Shown: positions 1 through 5,361 of the stretch, piece after piece
How positions within the stretch are numbered: the stretch's first letter is position 1
Layout of the letters: the number at the start of each line of letters is the position of its first letter
Assembly: GCA_905206195.1 (NCBI GenBank)
Contig: CAJLGN010000070.1
Location: forward strand, 1 to 6,894
Origin: an uncultured Roseburia sp.
GTDB lineage: Bacteria > Bacillota > Clostridia > Lachnospirales > Lachnospiraceae
Length of the DNA: 6,894 nucleotides
Direction of reading: 5' to 3'
Translations under genes and position numbers: made by a program
The notes under the pieces: model-generated
Seen by the model: only the letters and a program-made list of their open reading frames with translations
Databases searched by the model: none
What the model was told of the DNA's origin: nothing

Positions 1-1478
1 CTAAAAGCCACCCCTCTCCCGCGATCTTGCCGCAGGAGGCGGTCGGGGAATTGGATGTCAAGCGCGCGAGGGAGCTGCGGGAGGCATCGGAGGCACGGCG
101 CGAGGACGCCCATCGGAAGTTTGAGGAGTGGAAGCGCAAAGAGGGAGAGCTTGGAATTCTTTTGGAGCAGGAGCGGCGTAATTTTATCGTCGAGGCGGAG
201 GGAATTTGCGGTGATGCAGAGAGGGAATTACAAGATTATGTGAATTCTTTTTTGGGGAAAGTAAAAGGCAGGAGCGGTGCGGAGGACACCAATCCCGTTG
301 AGCCTGTGGTAAACCGGGCGAAGATGGAGCAGCTACAGCGCGACTGGCGGGAGTGCGAGCGGGAAACTGCGGGGATCCGGGGGAAGCTTCCCTATGCGAC
401 GGAGGAAGCGGCACAGGCAAAAAAAGGGTGGCTTGAATCCGAGACAGGGCGCCGCAGAGCGGAACTTGCGCGAAAGCAGCAGGTGAACGAGAAGCTAAAA
501 GCGGAGATCGATATGCGGCAGGGACAGCGGATGCAGGAGGCGCAGAAGGAAAAGGAGTTGGAGCAGGAGTGTGAGAGGATTCTCTGCCTGTTTGATGCGG
601 CGCTGAAAAAGGCAGGATTTGCAGAGAAAAAGGAGTATCGCGAGGCGCTTTTGCCGGAGGGTGACAGGCAGAGACTGGAGCGGGAGTCATCAGAATACCG
701 GGAGATGTGCCAGGAGAATCAGGGGAAGATCCGTGCACTTTCCGAGGCGACTGCCGGAAAAACCGAACTTGATATCGCCGCGATTTCTGAAGCGATTGCC
801 CGGGCACAGCAGGAGTGTGAACAGCTTGAGTGTGCGCATCTTCGCATGCACAGCGCGTGGGAGACAGACGCTGATGTGCTGGAGCGAAGCGGTGTATTTT
901 TGCGCAGAAAGCAGGAGCTCGAAGAGAAGGATCAGGTTGTCAAGAGCCTTTACCGCACGGCGAACGGGAGACTTTCGGGCTCCGCAAAGATTGACTTTGA
1001 GACGTTCGTCCAGCGGCAGTATTTCAGGCAGATTATCCGCGAGGCGAACAAGCGGCTCTTGACTATGAGTGGTCATCAGTTTGTGCTGAAGCTGAAGGAG
1101 GCGAGCGCGGGGCGCAAGTCAAACGAGGGGTTGGACTTGTCTGTCTATAGCCTCATCACGGACAGCGAGCGCGACATCCAGACGCTTTCCGGAGGGGAAT
1201 CTTTCCTGGCGGCTCTTGCGATGGCTCTCGGACTGTCGGATATCGTCACAAGAAGGGCGGGGGCGGTTCATCTGGATATGATGTTTATTGATGAGGGGTT
1301 CGGGTCTTTGGATGCGCAGTCCAGAAAGCAGGCGATTGAGGTGCTCTCGGGGCTGGCTGGGGGAGACAGGCTTGTGGGGATTATCTCCCACGTGACAGAA
1401 TTAAAAGAACAGATTGAGAACAGACTGTCGGTGGCGAAGACCGATAGGGGGAGCCGCGCAGTCTGGGAAGAAAGCTGA
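1..1478 (+). CDS. sbcC: SbcC, C-terminal half (left-truncated): ATPase subunit of the SbcCD exonuclease
   Basis: This is the C-terminal half of SbcC, the SMC/Rad50-like ATPase that works with nuclease SbcD on DNA ends and hairpins. The frame is open from base 3 to the TGA at 1476-1478, giving 491 residues; the family is usually about 1000 or more, so roughly half lies upstream. The first residues read KSHPSPA, which in SbcC normally follow directly after the zinc-hook CPxCGS motif, so the hook should sit just outside the window. Residues 10 to about 320 are rich in E, K, R, Q and A, as expected for the returning coiled-coil arm. The C-terminal ATPase lobe follows: ABC signature LSGGES (fragment residues 395-400, bases 1185-1202), Walker B with catalytic Glu MFIDE (427-431), D-loop GSLD (434-437) and the SHV His-switch (462-464). 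I see no frameshift. An internal TTG at 27 is not a real start. The family call is very secure; sbcD is presumably just upstream. Confidence 0.95.
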   Translation, partial: KSHPSPAILPQEAVGELDVKRARELREASEARREDAHRKFEEWKRKEGELGILLEQERRNFIVEAEGICGDAERELQDYVNSFLGKVKGRSGAEDTNPVEPVVNRAKMEQLQRDWRECERETAGIRGKLPYATEEAAQAKKGWLESETGRRRAELARKQQVNEKLKAEIDMRQGQRMQEAQKEKELEQECERILCLFDAALKKAGFAEKKEYREALLPEGDRQRLERESSEYREMCQENQGKIRALSEATAGKTELDIAAISEAIARAQQECEQLECAHLRMHSAWETDADVLERSGVFLRRKQELEEKDQVVKSLYRTANGRLSGSAKIDFETFVQRQYFRQIIREANKRLLTMSGHQFVLKLKEASAGRKSNEGLDLSVYSLITDSERDIQTLSGGESFLAALAMALGLSDIVTRRAGAVHLDMMFIDEGFGSLDAQSRKQAIEVLSGLAGGDRLVGIISHVTELKEQIENRLSVAKTDRGSRAVWEES

Positions 1479-1499
1479 AGTCTTTGGATAAAATTGAAT

Positions 1500-1504
1500 G
1501 GAGG
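1500..1504 (+). promoter_or_regulatory. Ribosome binding site deciding the murI start
   Basis: GGAGG lies 9 bases before the ATG at 1514. It favours that ATG over the in-frame TTG at 1484, which has only weak purine-rich sequence in front of it and would add ten residues (MDKIEWRQFV) that look unlike MurI N-termini. Confidence 0.75.
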
Positions 1505-1513
1505 CAGTTTGTT

Positions 1514-2353
1514 ATGGAGTATGCGGCGTCAGATGTATCACGTACAGATCTTCCCATCGGCGTATTTGATTCTGGTGTCGGTGGGATCAGCGTGCTGCGG
1601 GAGCTGGTGGCGTGGATGCCAAATGAAAATTATATCTTTTTCGGGGATTCCAGAAACGCGCCTTACGGGACGAAGACGCTTCGTGAGGTGCAGGAGCTGA
1701 CCTGTGCAGACGCTGATTATCTGATCGGGATGGGAGTCAAAGCGCTGGTGGTCGCGTGTAACACGGCGACAAGCGCTGCCATTCAGGTACTCAGAGAAAA
1801 GTATCCGCAGATGCCGGTCATCGGGATTGAGCCAGCACTAAAGCCGGCAGTTCTGGTGAAAACGCATCCGCGGGTACTCGTGATGGCGACGCCGATGACC
1901 CTGCGCGAGAAAAAATTTAGGAATCTGATGCGCCAGTTTGAGGCGTGTGCGGATATTGTTCCTCTGCCATGCCCGGGACTGGTCGAATACGTGGAGCGGG
2001 GAGAGCTGCAAAGTGCGCAGCTGGAGCAGTTTCTGCGGGGGATTTTCGCAGAATTTGAGGCTGACTCCGTGGACTGTGTGGTGTTGGGATGCACGCACTA
2101 TCCGTTTGTCAGGAGGATGATTGAGCGGGTGCTTGGCAATCAAGTGCAGATTTTTGACGGGGGCGCGGGGACGGCGCGGGAGACGCAGCGGAGGTTAAAG
2201 GAATGCGGACTTTTAAATCCCTCGACGGAAAAGGGGACGGTGATACTTCGAAATAGCGCAGATTCCGATGAAATGAACAGGCTTGGATTTCTATTGCTGA
2301 ACGCGGAGGACAGGAATCTAAACAAAAATGAAGAAAATATTAAAGAAATCTAA
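1514..2353 (+). CDS. murI: Glutamate racemase MurI
   Basis: MurI interconverts L- and D-glutamate without a cofactor in the cytoplasm, supplying D-Glu for peptidoglycan precursors. From ATG 1514 it has 279 residues, a normal family length. Visible motifs are GVFDSGVGG (16-24, with the Asp19-Ser20 substrate/base region), FGDSRNAPYG (43-52), VVACNTATSAA with first catalytic Cys82, GIEPALKPA (104-112), VVLGCTHYPFV with second catalytic Cys193 and neighbouring His195, and FDGGAGTAR near 214-222. Both catalytic cysteines are present, so it should be active. The last ~20 residues are polar and probably disordered. It starts 35 bp after the sbcC stop on the same strand with a good GGAGG site, suggesting shared transcription, and a small terminator overlaps its stop codon. 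An aspartate racemase or broader Asp/Glu racemase activity is possible, but the motif set fits MurI best. Confidence 0.95.
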   Translation: MEYAASDVSRTDLPIGVFDSGVGGISVLRELVAWMPNENYIFFGDSRNAPYGTKTLREVQELTCADADYLIGMGVKALVVACNTATSAAIQVLREKYPQMPVIGIEPALKPAVLVKTHPRVLVMATPMTLREKKFRNLMRQFEACADIVPLPCPGLVEYVERGELQSAQLEQFLRGIFAEFEADSVDCVVLGCTHYPFVRRMIERVLGNQVQIFDGGAGTARETQRRLKECGLLNPSTEKGTVILRNSADSDEMNRLGFLLLNAEDRNLNKNEENIKEI

Positions 2354-2373
2354 AAAGAGATTCTTATTTTTTT
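2343..2373 (+). terminator. A/T-rich intrinsic terminator after murI
   Basis: An 8-bp stem with one bulged A (AAGAA-A-TCT at 2343-2351 with AGATTCTT at 2358-2365) closes a 6-base A-rich loop and is followed, after one A, by seven T (2367-2373). It overlaps the murI TAA stop (2351-2353). The stem is A/T-rich and therefore weak, but the U-tract and position at the end of the sbcC-murI unit support it. Confidence 0.5.
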
Positions 2374-2418
2374 AGAAACCTTTTCGAAAATCGACATACT
2401 TAGGACACATTTTTTGCG

Positions 2419-2424
2419 TATACT
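2419..2424 (+). promoter_or_regulatory. Candidate -10 box of the structured RNA
   Basis: TATACT lies 7 bases before the first base of stem P1 at 2431, so transcription would begin at or beside the 5' strand of the closing stem. The -35 is not convincing: TCGACA at 2391-2396 gives a 22-bp spacer, which is too long, and nothing at 16-18 bp resembles TTGACA. The call rests on the -10 box and its position relative to the fold. Confidence 0.45.
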
Positions 2425-2430
2425 AACATC

Positions 2431-2592
2431 ATCGAAAGGAGCTCACAACACCTCATCACGGTTGTGAAAAAACCTTGGGATATGGATAAAGGCATATTTC
2501 CAAAAAGGTCCTTCGATAACTTTCCTTTATATAGATTAACATTTTCATAACTAAACTCCTCGAAAGAACAGCCCCTCTGTGGGCTGTTTTTT
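2431..2592 (+). ncRNA. Candidate structured RNA (three-way junction plus pseudoknot, own terminator), family not recognised
   Basis: Seen in the sequence: P1 pairs 2431-2440 (ATCGAAAGGA) with 2509-2517 (TCCTTCGAT), 9 bp with one bulged A. Inside it, P2 pairs TCACAAC (2443-2449) with GTTGTGA (2461-2467), 7 bp with an 11-nt loop. P3 pairs CCTT (2473-2476) with AAGG (2505-2508) and, past three unpaired A, GGGATATG (2477-2484) with CATATTTCC (2493-2501), 8 bp with one G-U and one bulged T. The 8-nt P3 loop contains ATAAAGG (2486-2492), a perfect complement of CCTTTAT (2524-2530) just 3' of P1, giving a possible 7-bp pseudoknot. A single-stranded A/T-rich linker leads to an intrinsic terminator at 2567-2592. 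It could be a free-standing small RNA of about 162 nt or a leader of the antiporter gene downstream. I see no antiterminator strand complementary to the terminator arm, which favours the free RNA. It does not match the TPP, SAM, lysine, purine, c-di-GMP, c-di-AMP, T-box, 6S, tmRNA or SRP signatures I know. All pairings come from reading by eye, without energy or covariation support. Confidence 0.55.
2567..2592 (+). terminator. Strong intrinsic terminator at the end of the structured RNA
   Basis: AACAGCCC (2567-2574) pairs perfectly with GGGCTGTT (2581-2588) across a 6-base loop, and a run of T spans 2587-2592. It is a classical Rho-independent terminator with a G/C-rich stem base. Nothing coding ends just before it (murI stops over 200 bp upstream), so it implies a separate short transcript or attenuation of the antiporter leader. 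Confidence 0.85.
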
Positions 2593-2613
2593 CACGTTGG
2601 TAAATGTTGCCGA

Positions 2614-2640
2614 AAAAAAGTGATTTTCTAACACTTTTTT
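2614..2640 (+). repeat. A/T-rich 9-bp hairpin, possible weak bidirectional terminator
   Basis: AAAAAAGTG (2614-2622) and CACTTTTTT (2632-2640) are perfect inverted repeats around a 9-base loop. In RNA from either strand this makes an A-tract/U-tract hairpin. The stem is weak, having only three pairs that are not A-U, and it may simply back up the terminator about 20 bp upstream. Confidence 0.4.
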
Positions 2641-2732
2641 GCTAAAAACGCCAATTACAATTTGCAGGGCGAAGAGGTAAACTAGAAAATGCAAGAGAAA
2701 GATTTGACGTAAATTTAACAAACAACATACAG

Positions 2733-2738
2733 AAAGGG
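2733..2738 (+). promoter_or_regulatory. Ribosome binding site of the antiporter gene
   Basis: AAAGGG lies 10 bases before the ATG at 2749 and is the only purine-rich site near the start. No well-spaced promoter for the gene is obvious between the terminator at 2592 and here. Confidence 0.6.
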
Positions 2739-2748
2739 CGTATAGACT

Positions 2749-3945
2749 ATGGAATCGTATTCATTTTTGCTGTTCTTGGCAATTATCCTGATTTCGACGA
2801 AAGTTTTGGGATTATTTTCAAGAAAAGTACATATGCCTGCAGTTGTTGGCGCGCTGGCGGCAGGTGTAATTTTAGGACCATCCTGCCTGTCGCTGATCAC
2901 ATTGCAGGGAGAGACGGGAGTATTTTTGGATGACCTGGCGGAAATCGGTGTCATTCTTCTTATGTTCAACGCAGGACTTGAGACTGATTTGAGTGAGCTT
3001 AAGAAAAATGGCGTCGCGTCCCTGGTGACAGCGCTGATCGGCGTGGTGGTTCCGCTTGTGGGAGGATTTTGGGGATACGCGTTTCATTTCCACACGGATT
3101 TTTCGGATTACGCGGAGGTGCTAAAAGCGGTCTTTGTCGGAGTGGTTTTGACTGCGACTTCGGTGAGTATTACGGTGGAGACACTGCGCGAGATGGGAAA
3201 ACTCAAGGGGAAAGTCGGGACGACGATTCTGGGAGCTGCAGTTTTGGATGATATCATAGGTATTATCGTGCTGACGGTTGTGACGAGCTTAAAGGATACC
3301 ACGGTAAGCCCCGTGAGCGTGTTGGTTAAGATTGTGGCGTATTTTCTTTTCATCAGTGTCGTCACCGTTCTGCTCATGAATGTCAGGCGGACGGTCGAGC
3401 GGCAGGATGAGAAGCGGAGAGTGGTTATTTTATGCGTGGCATTTTGTCTTTTGCTCGCCTACATCTCTGAGGAATTTTTTGGAATTGCGGATATTACAGG
3501 GGCTTACTTTGCAGGATTGATGTTGTGTACGCTCAAAGTTGGACCCTACGTTGCAAGGCGCTGTGAGATACCGTCCTACCTGATTTTCTCGCCGGTATTC
3601 TTTGCCAGTGTGGGATTGAAGGTGTCCCTCGGCGGCATGGATACGAGCATCTGGATCTTTTCGGTGGGACTGCTTGTGATCGCGATCTTAAGCAAGGTTG
3701 TAGGATGTGGTCTCGGCGCGCGCTTCTGCGGTTGTAACAGGAGAGAGGCACTGCAGATTGGCGTCGGTATGATTTCGCGCGGTGAGGTTGCGCTGATTGT
3801 CGCTCAGAAGGGATATGCGAGCGGTATGCTCGATGATGTGCTCTTTGCGCCGATTGTCCTCGTGGTAATTGTGACAACACTTTTGACACCCATCTTATTA
3901 AAGGTTGTCATGAAGGATGTGAAGACGGATGTGAAAACGGCGTGA
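2749..3945 (+). CDS. CPA2-family cation:proton antiporter (NapA/KefB-like, no regulatory domain)
   Basis: A 398-residue, very hydrophobic inner-membrane protein with about 12-13 predicted membrane segments. It probably exchanges Na+ or K+ for H+ in pH and ion homeostasis. Family motifs: AAGVILGPS (37-45), LAEIGVILLMFNAGLE (63-78), TATSVSITVETLREMG (135-150), the paired ion-binding aspartates in AAVLDDIIGI (Asp167-Asp168), FGIADITGAYFAGLML (244-259), SPVFFASVGLK (281-291) and MISRGEVALIVAQKGY (341-356). The DD pair suggests the electrogenic-type binding site of NapA-like members, though the exact ion cannot be read from sequence. The protein ends at residue 398 in a short lysine-rich tail and has no TrkA-N/TrkA-C (RCK) domain, unlike the long KefB/KefC type. 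It stands alone on the plus strand, preceded by the structured RNA and convergent with glpP. Family call is secure; substrate is not. Confidence 0.93.
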   Translation: MESYSFLLFLAIILISTKVLGLFSRKVHMPAVVGALAAGVILGPSCLSLITLQGETGVFLDDLAEIGVILLMFNAGLETDLSELKKNGVASLVTALIGVVVPLVGGFWGYAFHFHTDFSDYAEVLKAVFVGVVLTATSVSITVETLREMGKLKGKVGTTILGAAVLDDIIGIIVLTVVTSLKDTTVSPVSVLVKIVAYFLFISVVTVLLMNVRRTVERQDEKRRVVILCVAFCLLLAYISEEFFGIADITGAYFAGLMLCTLKVGPYVARRCEIPSYLIFSPVFFASVGLKVSLGGMDTSIWIFSVGLLVIAILSKVVGCGLGARFCGCNRREALQIGVGMISRGEVALIVAQKGYASGMLDDVLFAPIVLVVIVTTLLTPILLKVVMKDVKTDVKTA

Positions 3946-3957
3946 CAAGAGTGAAGA

Positions 3958-4024
3958 GGCTGTCGCAAAATGGTGAATCAATCTGCACAGAAGCAGAGGA
4001 TGAAAGTTGCATTTTGTGACAGCC
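3958..4024. repeat. 15-bp inverted repeat between convergent genes (bidirectional terminator or MITE-like element)
   Basis: GGCTGTCGCAAAATG (3958-3972) pairs along its full length with CATTTTGTGACAGCC (4010-4024), with only one G-U pair. The 37-base middle contains a small CTGC/GCAG hairpin (3983-3986 with 3993-3996). It lies between the antiporter stop (3945) and the glpP stop (4037-4035), where a shared terminator is expected. T-runs after the stem are poor on both strands, which is unusual for a terminator. Ends beginning GGCTGT with a following A-run also resemble terminal repeats of some insertion sequences, so a tiny mobile remnant is possible. I see no clear target-site duplication. 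Confidence 0.65.
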
Positions 4025-4034
4025 CCTTTGCGTA

Positions 4035-4601
4035 TTACAGGAACCATATCGTTTCATTTGTGGAGGAGACGCTTGTGACGCCGGCCTGAAAAAGTGCCAT
4101 AATGTCCTCCTTGTCGGAGACCAGCCCGCCCGCAATGACGGGGATGGGGGAAATCGCACAGATTTTTGATACAATCTTGGGCATTAAGGCGGGGAGAACT
4201 TCAATCAGGTCAGGTCTCGCACTGCTTACCTGGCGGTCGATGTTCTCATATGCCATCGAATCGATGACAAACAGGCGCAGGATCGTGTGCAGGCCAAGCT
4301 CTTTTGCGCGCTTGATGAGCGTCGGTTTGGTTGTGATGATGCCGTCCGCTCCGGTATATTTTTTGATAAAGTCAACGGCGATTTCTTTGGCGCTTAGACC
4401 GGTGATCAGATCCAGATGAACCATGGCGATTTTGCCGCAGGATTTGACCGCCCAAACGATGTCTGCGATGGTCACGATGTCGCCATAGAGAATGAAGATC
4501 ACGCGGCTGTCGCAGGTTTTGCATTTCTGTAGGCCGTCATCATCCTTGATGGCAGCGATAATGGGGGAATCCTCAAGGGCTTCCTGAAATTCTTTTTTCA
4601 T
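4035..4601 (-). CDS. glpP: GlpP, glycerol-3-phosphate responsive antiterminator
   Basis: GlpP is a cytoplasmic TIM-barrel-like protein which, with bound glycerol-3-phosphate, binds leader mRNA and lets transcription of glp genes pass a terminator (shown for glpD of Bacillus subtilis). It has 188 residues, the normal family size. Family motifs in order: PIIAAIKD (13-20), FILYGD (36-41), VHLDLITGLS (61-70), DGIITTK (86-92), RLFVIDS (109-115), DLIEVLPALMPKI (131-143), PVIAGGLV (154-161) and AGVTSVSSTNETIW (173-186). The ATG at 4601 is preceded by GGGAG (4612-4608) at 6-base spacing. It follows the oxidoreductase cluster on the same strand after a 375-bp gap and seems to have its own promoter. 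The short leader leaves no room for a GlpP-controlled terminator on its own mRNA, so its targets are probably upstream of the glp cluster outside the window. Family call is very secure. Confidence 0.95.
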   Translation of the reverse strand: MKKEFQEALEDSPIIAAIKDDDGLQKCKTCDSRVIFILYGDIVTIADIVWAVKSCGKIAMVHLDLITGLSAKEIAVDFIKKYTGADGIITTKPTLIKRAKELGLHTILRLFVIDSMAYENIDRQVSSARPDLIEVLPALMPKIVSKICAISPIPVIAGGLVSDKEDIMALFQAGVTSVSSTNETIWFL

Positions 4602-4976
4602 GGTGTGCTCCCGCTGTTCCGTGCGTGTGGAATATTTTATTTAATTTAAACGCTTTACAATTTTTGTACCTTGAATAGTGAGATGCCATATCGTTCCGCT
4701 CTGCGCTTGGAATATCAAATGCTTCCCTTAATAGGCAGTCACCGCCATGTCATTCAATTCAGTTTTGCTCTTCGAGAGCTTCAGATTGCATTCTTTACAT
4801 GTCTTAAATCAAGCATAGCACAGCTAGAATCCGATTTCCACACAAAAAATAGGGGGTGATCACTTCTTTTTTGGATGGGTCTCGTCCTCCGCTCGAAAAG
4901 TCGTTTTGATTTCTGCGGGTGGCCGCCCGAGATGGAGTTTTCAGGGAAAGCACTCAAAACTCTTGCCCATAAAAGT
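4602..4976 (-). other. 375-bp non-coding gap between the DUF1667 gene and glpP
   Basis: No convincing gene is seen on either strand. It holds the likely glpP promoter at the glpP end and several palindromes: a 7-bp stem GAGTTTT/AAAACTC (4935-4941 with 4956-4962, 14-base loop) about 15 bp after the DUF1667 stop, a near-perfect 14-bp palindrome around GGGTGGCCGCCC (4916-4929), and a compact GCTCT-TCG-AGAGC hairpin (4777-4789). None is followed by a T-run on the minus strand, so no standard terminator of the upstream genes is visible. The hairpins could be mRNA-end structures, a regulatory RNA or part of an interspersed repeat. A 120-codon minus-strand frame (5143-4781) crosses half of it but overlaps the DUF1667 gene and has no good start. 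Confidence 0.5.
4634..4660 (-). promoter_or_regulatory. Candidate glpP promoter
   Basis: On the minus strand TTGTAA (4660-4655) and TAAAAT (4639-4634) form -35 and -10 boxes with a 15-bp spacer in a very A/T-rich stretch. The predicted start near 4627 would give a leader of about 25 nt carrying the GGGAG site. The spacer is short, so confidence is moderate. Confidence 0.4.
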
Positions 4977-5360
4977 TCACTTCGCATCCACATTCCGAGC
5001 AGCAATGACATCAACGCCTGTGCCTGCGACATCGGCGAGAAGGATATCCCCGATTTTGATCGGAGCGCGAGCCGAGATATCTTTAAGTGCCTCGATGCAG
5101 GCAAACATTTTATCCTTCGGGATAGCCGAAGCGGTCTTGACATTTATCATCGGACAGACGCCGTCCACGACGCGGATGACAGAGGTCGCAATGCGGGTCG
5201 GATTGGTGACCTCTTTTTTGGCGTAGGTATCACCTCGGGGACAGGTGTTACCGGCCACCCCTGTGACTGTGGCAGAGCCCGATGCCGCGTCTTCCTTAAA
5301 GGTGACTGTGAGCGGGCAGCCGAGCGGACAGCAGATGCAGATGAGTTCTCTTGTACCCAT
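4977..5360 (-). CDS. DUF1667 cysteine-rich protein of the glycerol-3-phosphate oxidoreductase cluster
   Basis: A small 127-residue protein. Its N-terminus has a dense cysteine motif, CICCPLGCPL (Cys8, Cys10, Cys11, Cys15), followed by CPRGDTYA (Cys40), as in DUF1667 proteins. This pattern suggests a metal or iron-sulfur site, but cofactor and role are not established from sequence. The C-terminal half is a small, cysteine-poor alpha/beta-like region. The ATG at 5360 lies one base after the TAA of the upstream oxidoreductase and is served by a strong GAGGAGG site inside that gene's end, so the two are co-translated. Genes of this family commonly follow a GlpA-like and a second FAD oxidoreductase in Clostridia, and it is probably an accessory electron-transfer or assembly subunit of that complex. 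No membrane segment is seen, so it is not a GlpC-type anchor. Confidence 0.85.
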   Translation of the reverse strand: MGTRELICICCPLGCPLTVTFKEDAASGSATVTGVAGNTCPRGDTYAKKEVTNPTRIATSVIRVVDGVCPMINVKTASAIPKDKMFACIEALKDISARAPIKIGDILLADVAGTGVDVIAARNVDAK

Positions 5361-5361
5361 A

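Noticed and set aside
184..807. 207-codon minus-strand frame inside sbcC
   Set aside because: It is antisense to a clear SbcC frame, is rich in Pro/Ser/Arg and has no family motif; it mirrors the G-rich codons of the coiled coil.
1484..1513. TTG at 1484 as the murI start
   Set aside because: Its ribosome binding site is weak and the ten added residues look unlike MurI; ATG 1514 has GGAGG at 9 bases.
2431..2592. A known riboswitch (c-di-AMP, c-di-GMP, purine, THF), hammerhead ribozyme or 6S RNA
   Set aside because: The conserved core sequences of these classes are missing; the fold shares only the general idea of a multi-stem junction.
2704..2731. TTGACG with CATACA (16-bp spacer) as the antiporter promoter
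   Set aside because: The start site would fall at about 2738, leaving the AAAGGG ribosome binding site outside the transcript.
4102..4419. 105-codon plus-strand frame opposite glpP
   Set aside because: It is antisense to the conserved GlpP frame and has no ribosome binding site or family features.
4671..4859. 62-codon plus-strand frame in the gap before glpP
   Set aside because: It has a TTG start without a ribosome binding site, no recognisable motif and lies across hairpins and the opposite-strand promoter region.
4935..4962. GAGTTTT/AAAACTC hairpin as terminator of the DUF1667 gene
   Set aside because: No T-run follows on the minus strand; kept only as a palindrome in the gap entry.
4781..5143. 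120-codon minus-strand frame as a gene
   Set aside because: Its first half overlaps the well-supported DUF1667 gene in another frame, no good ribosome binding site precedes its start and no domain is visible; kept only as a hint of a repeat.
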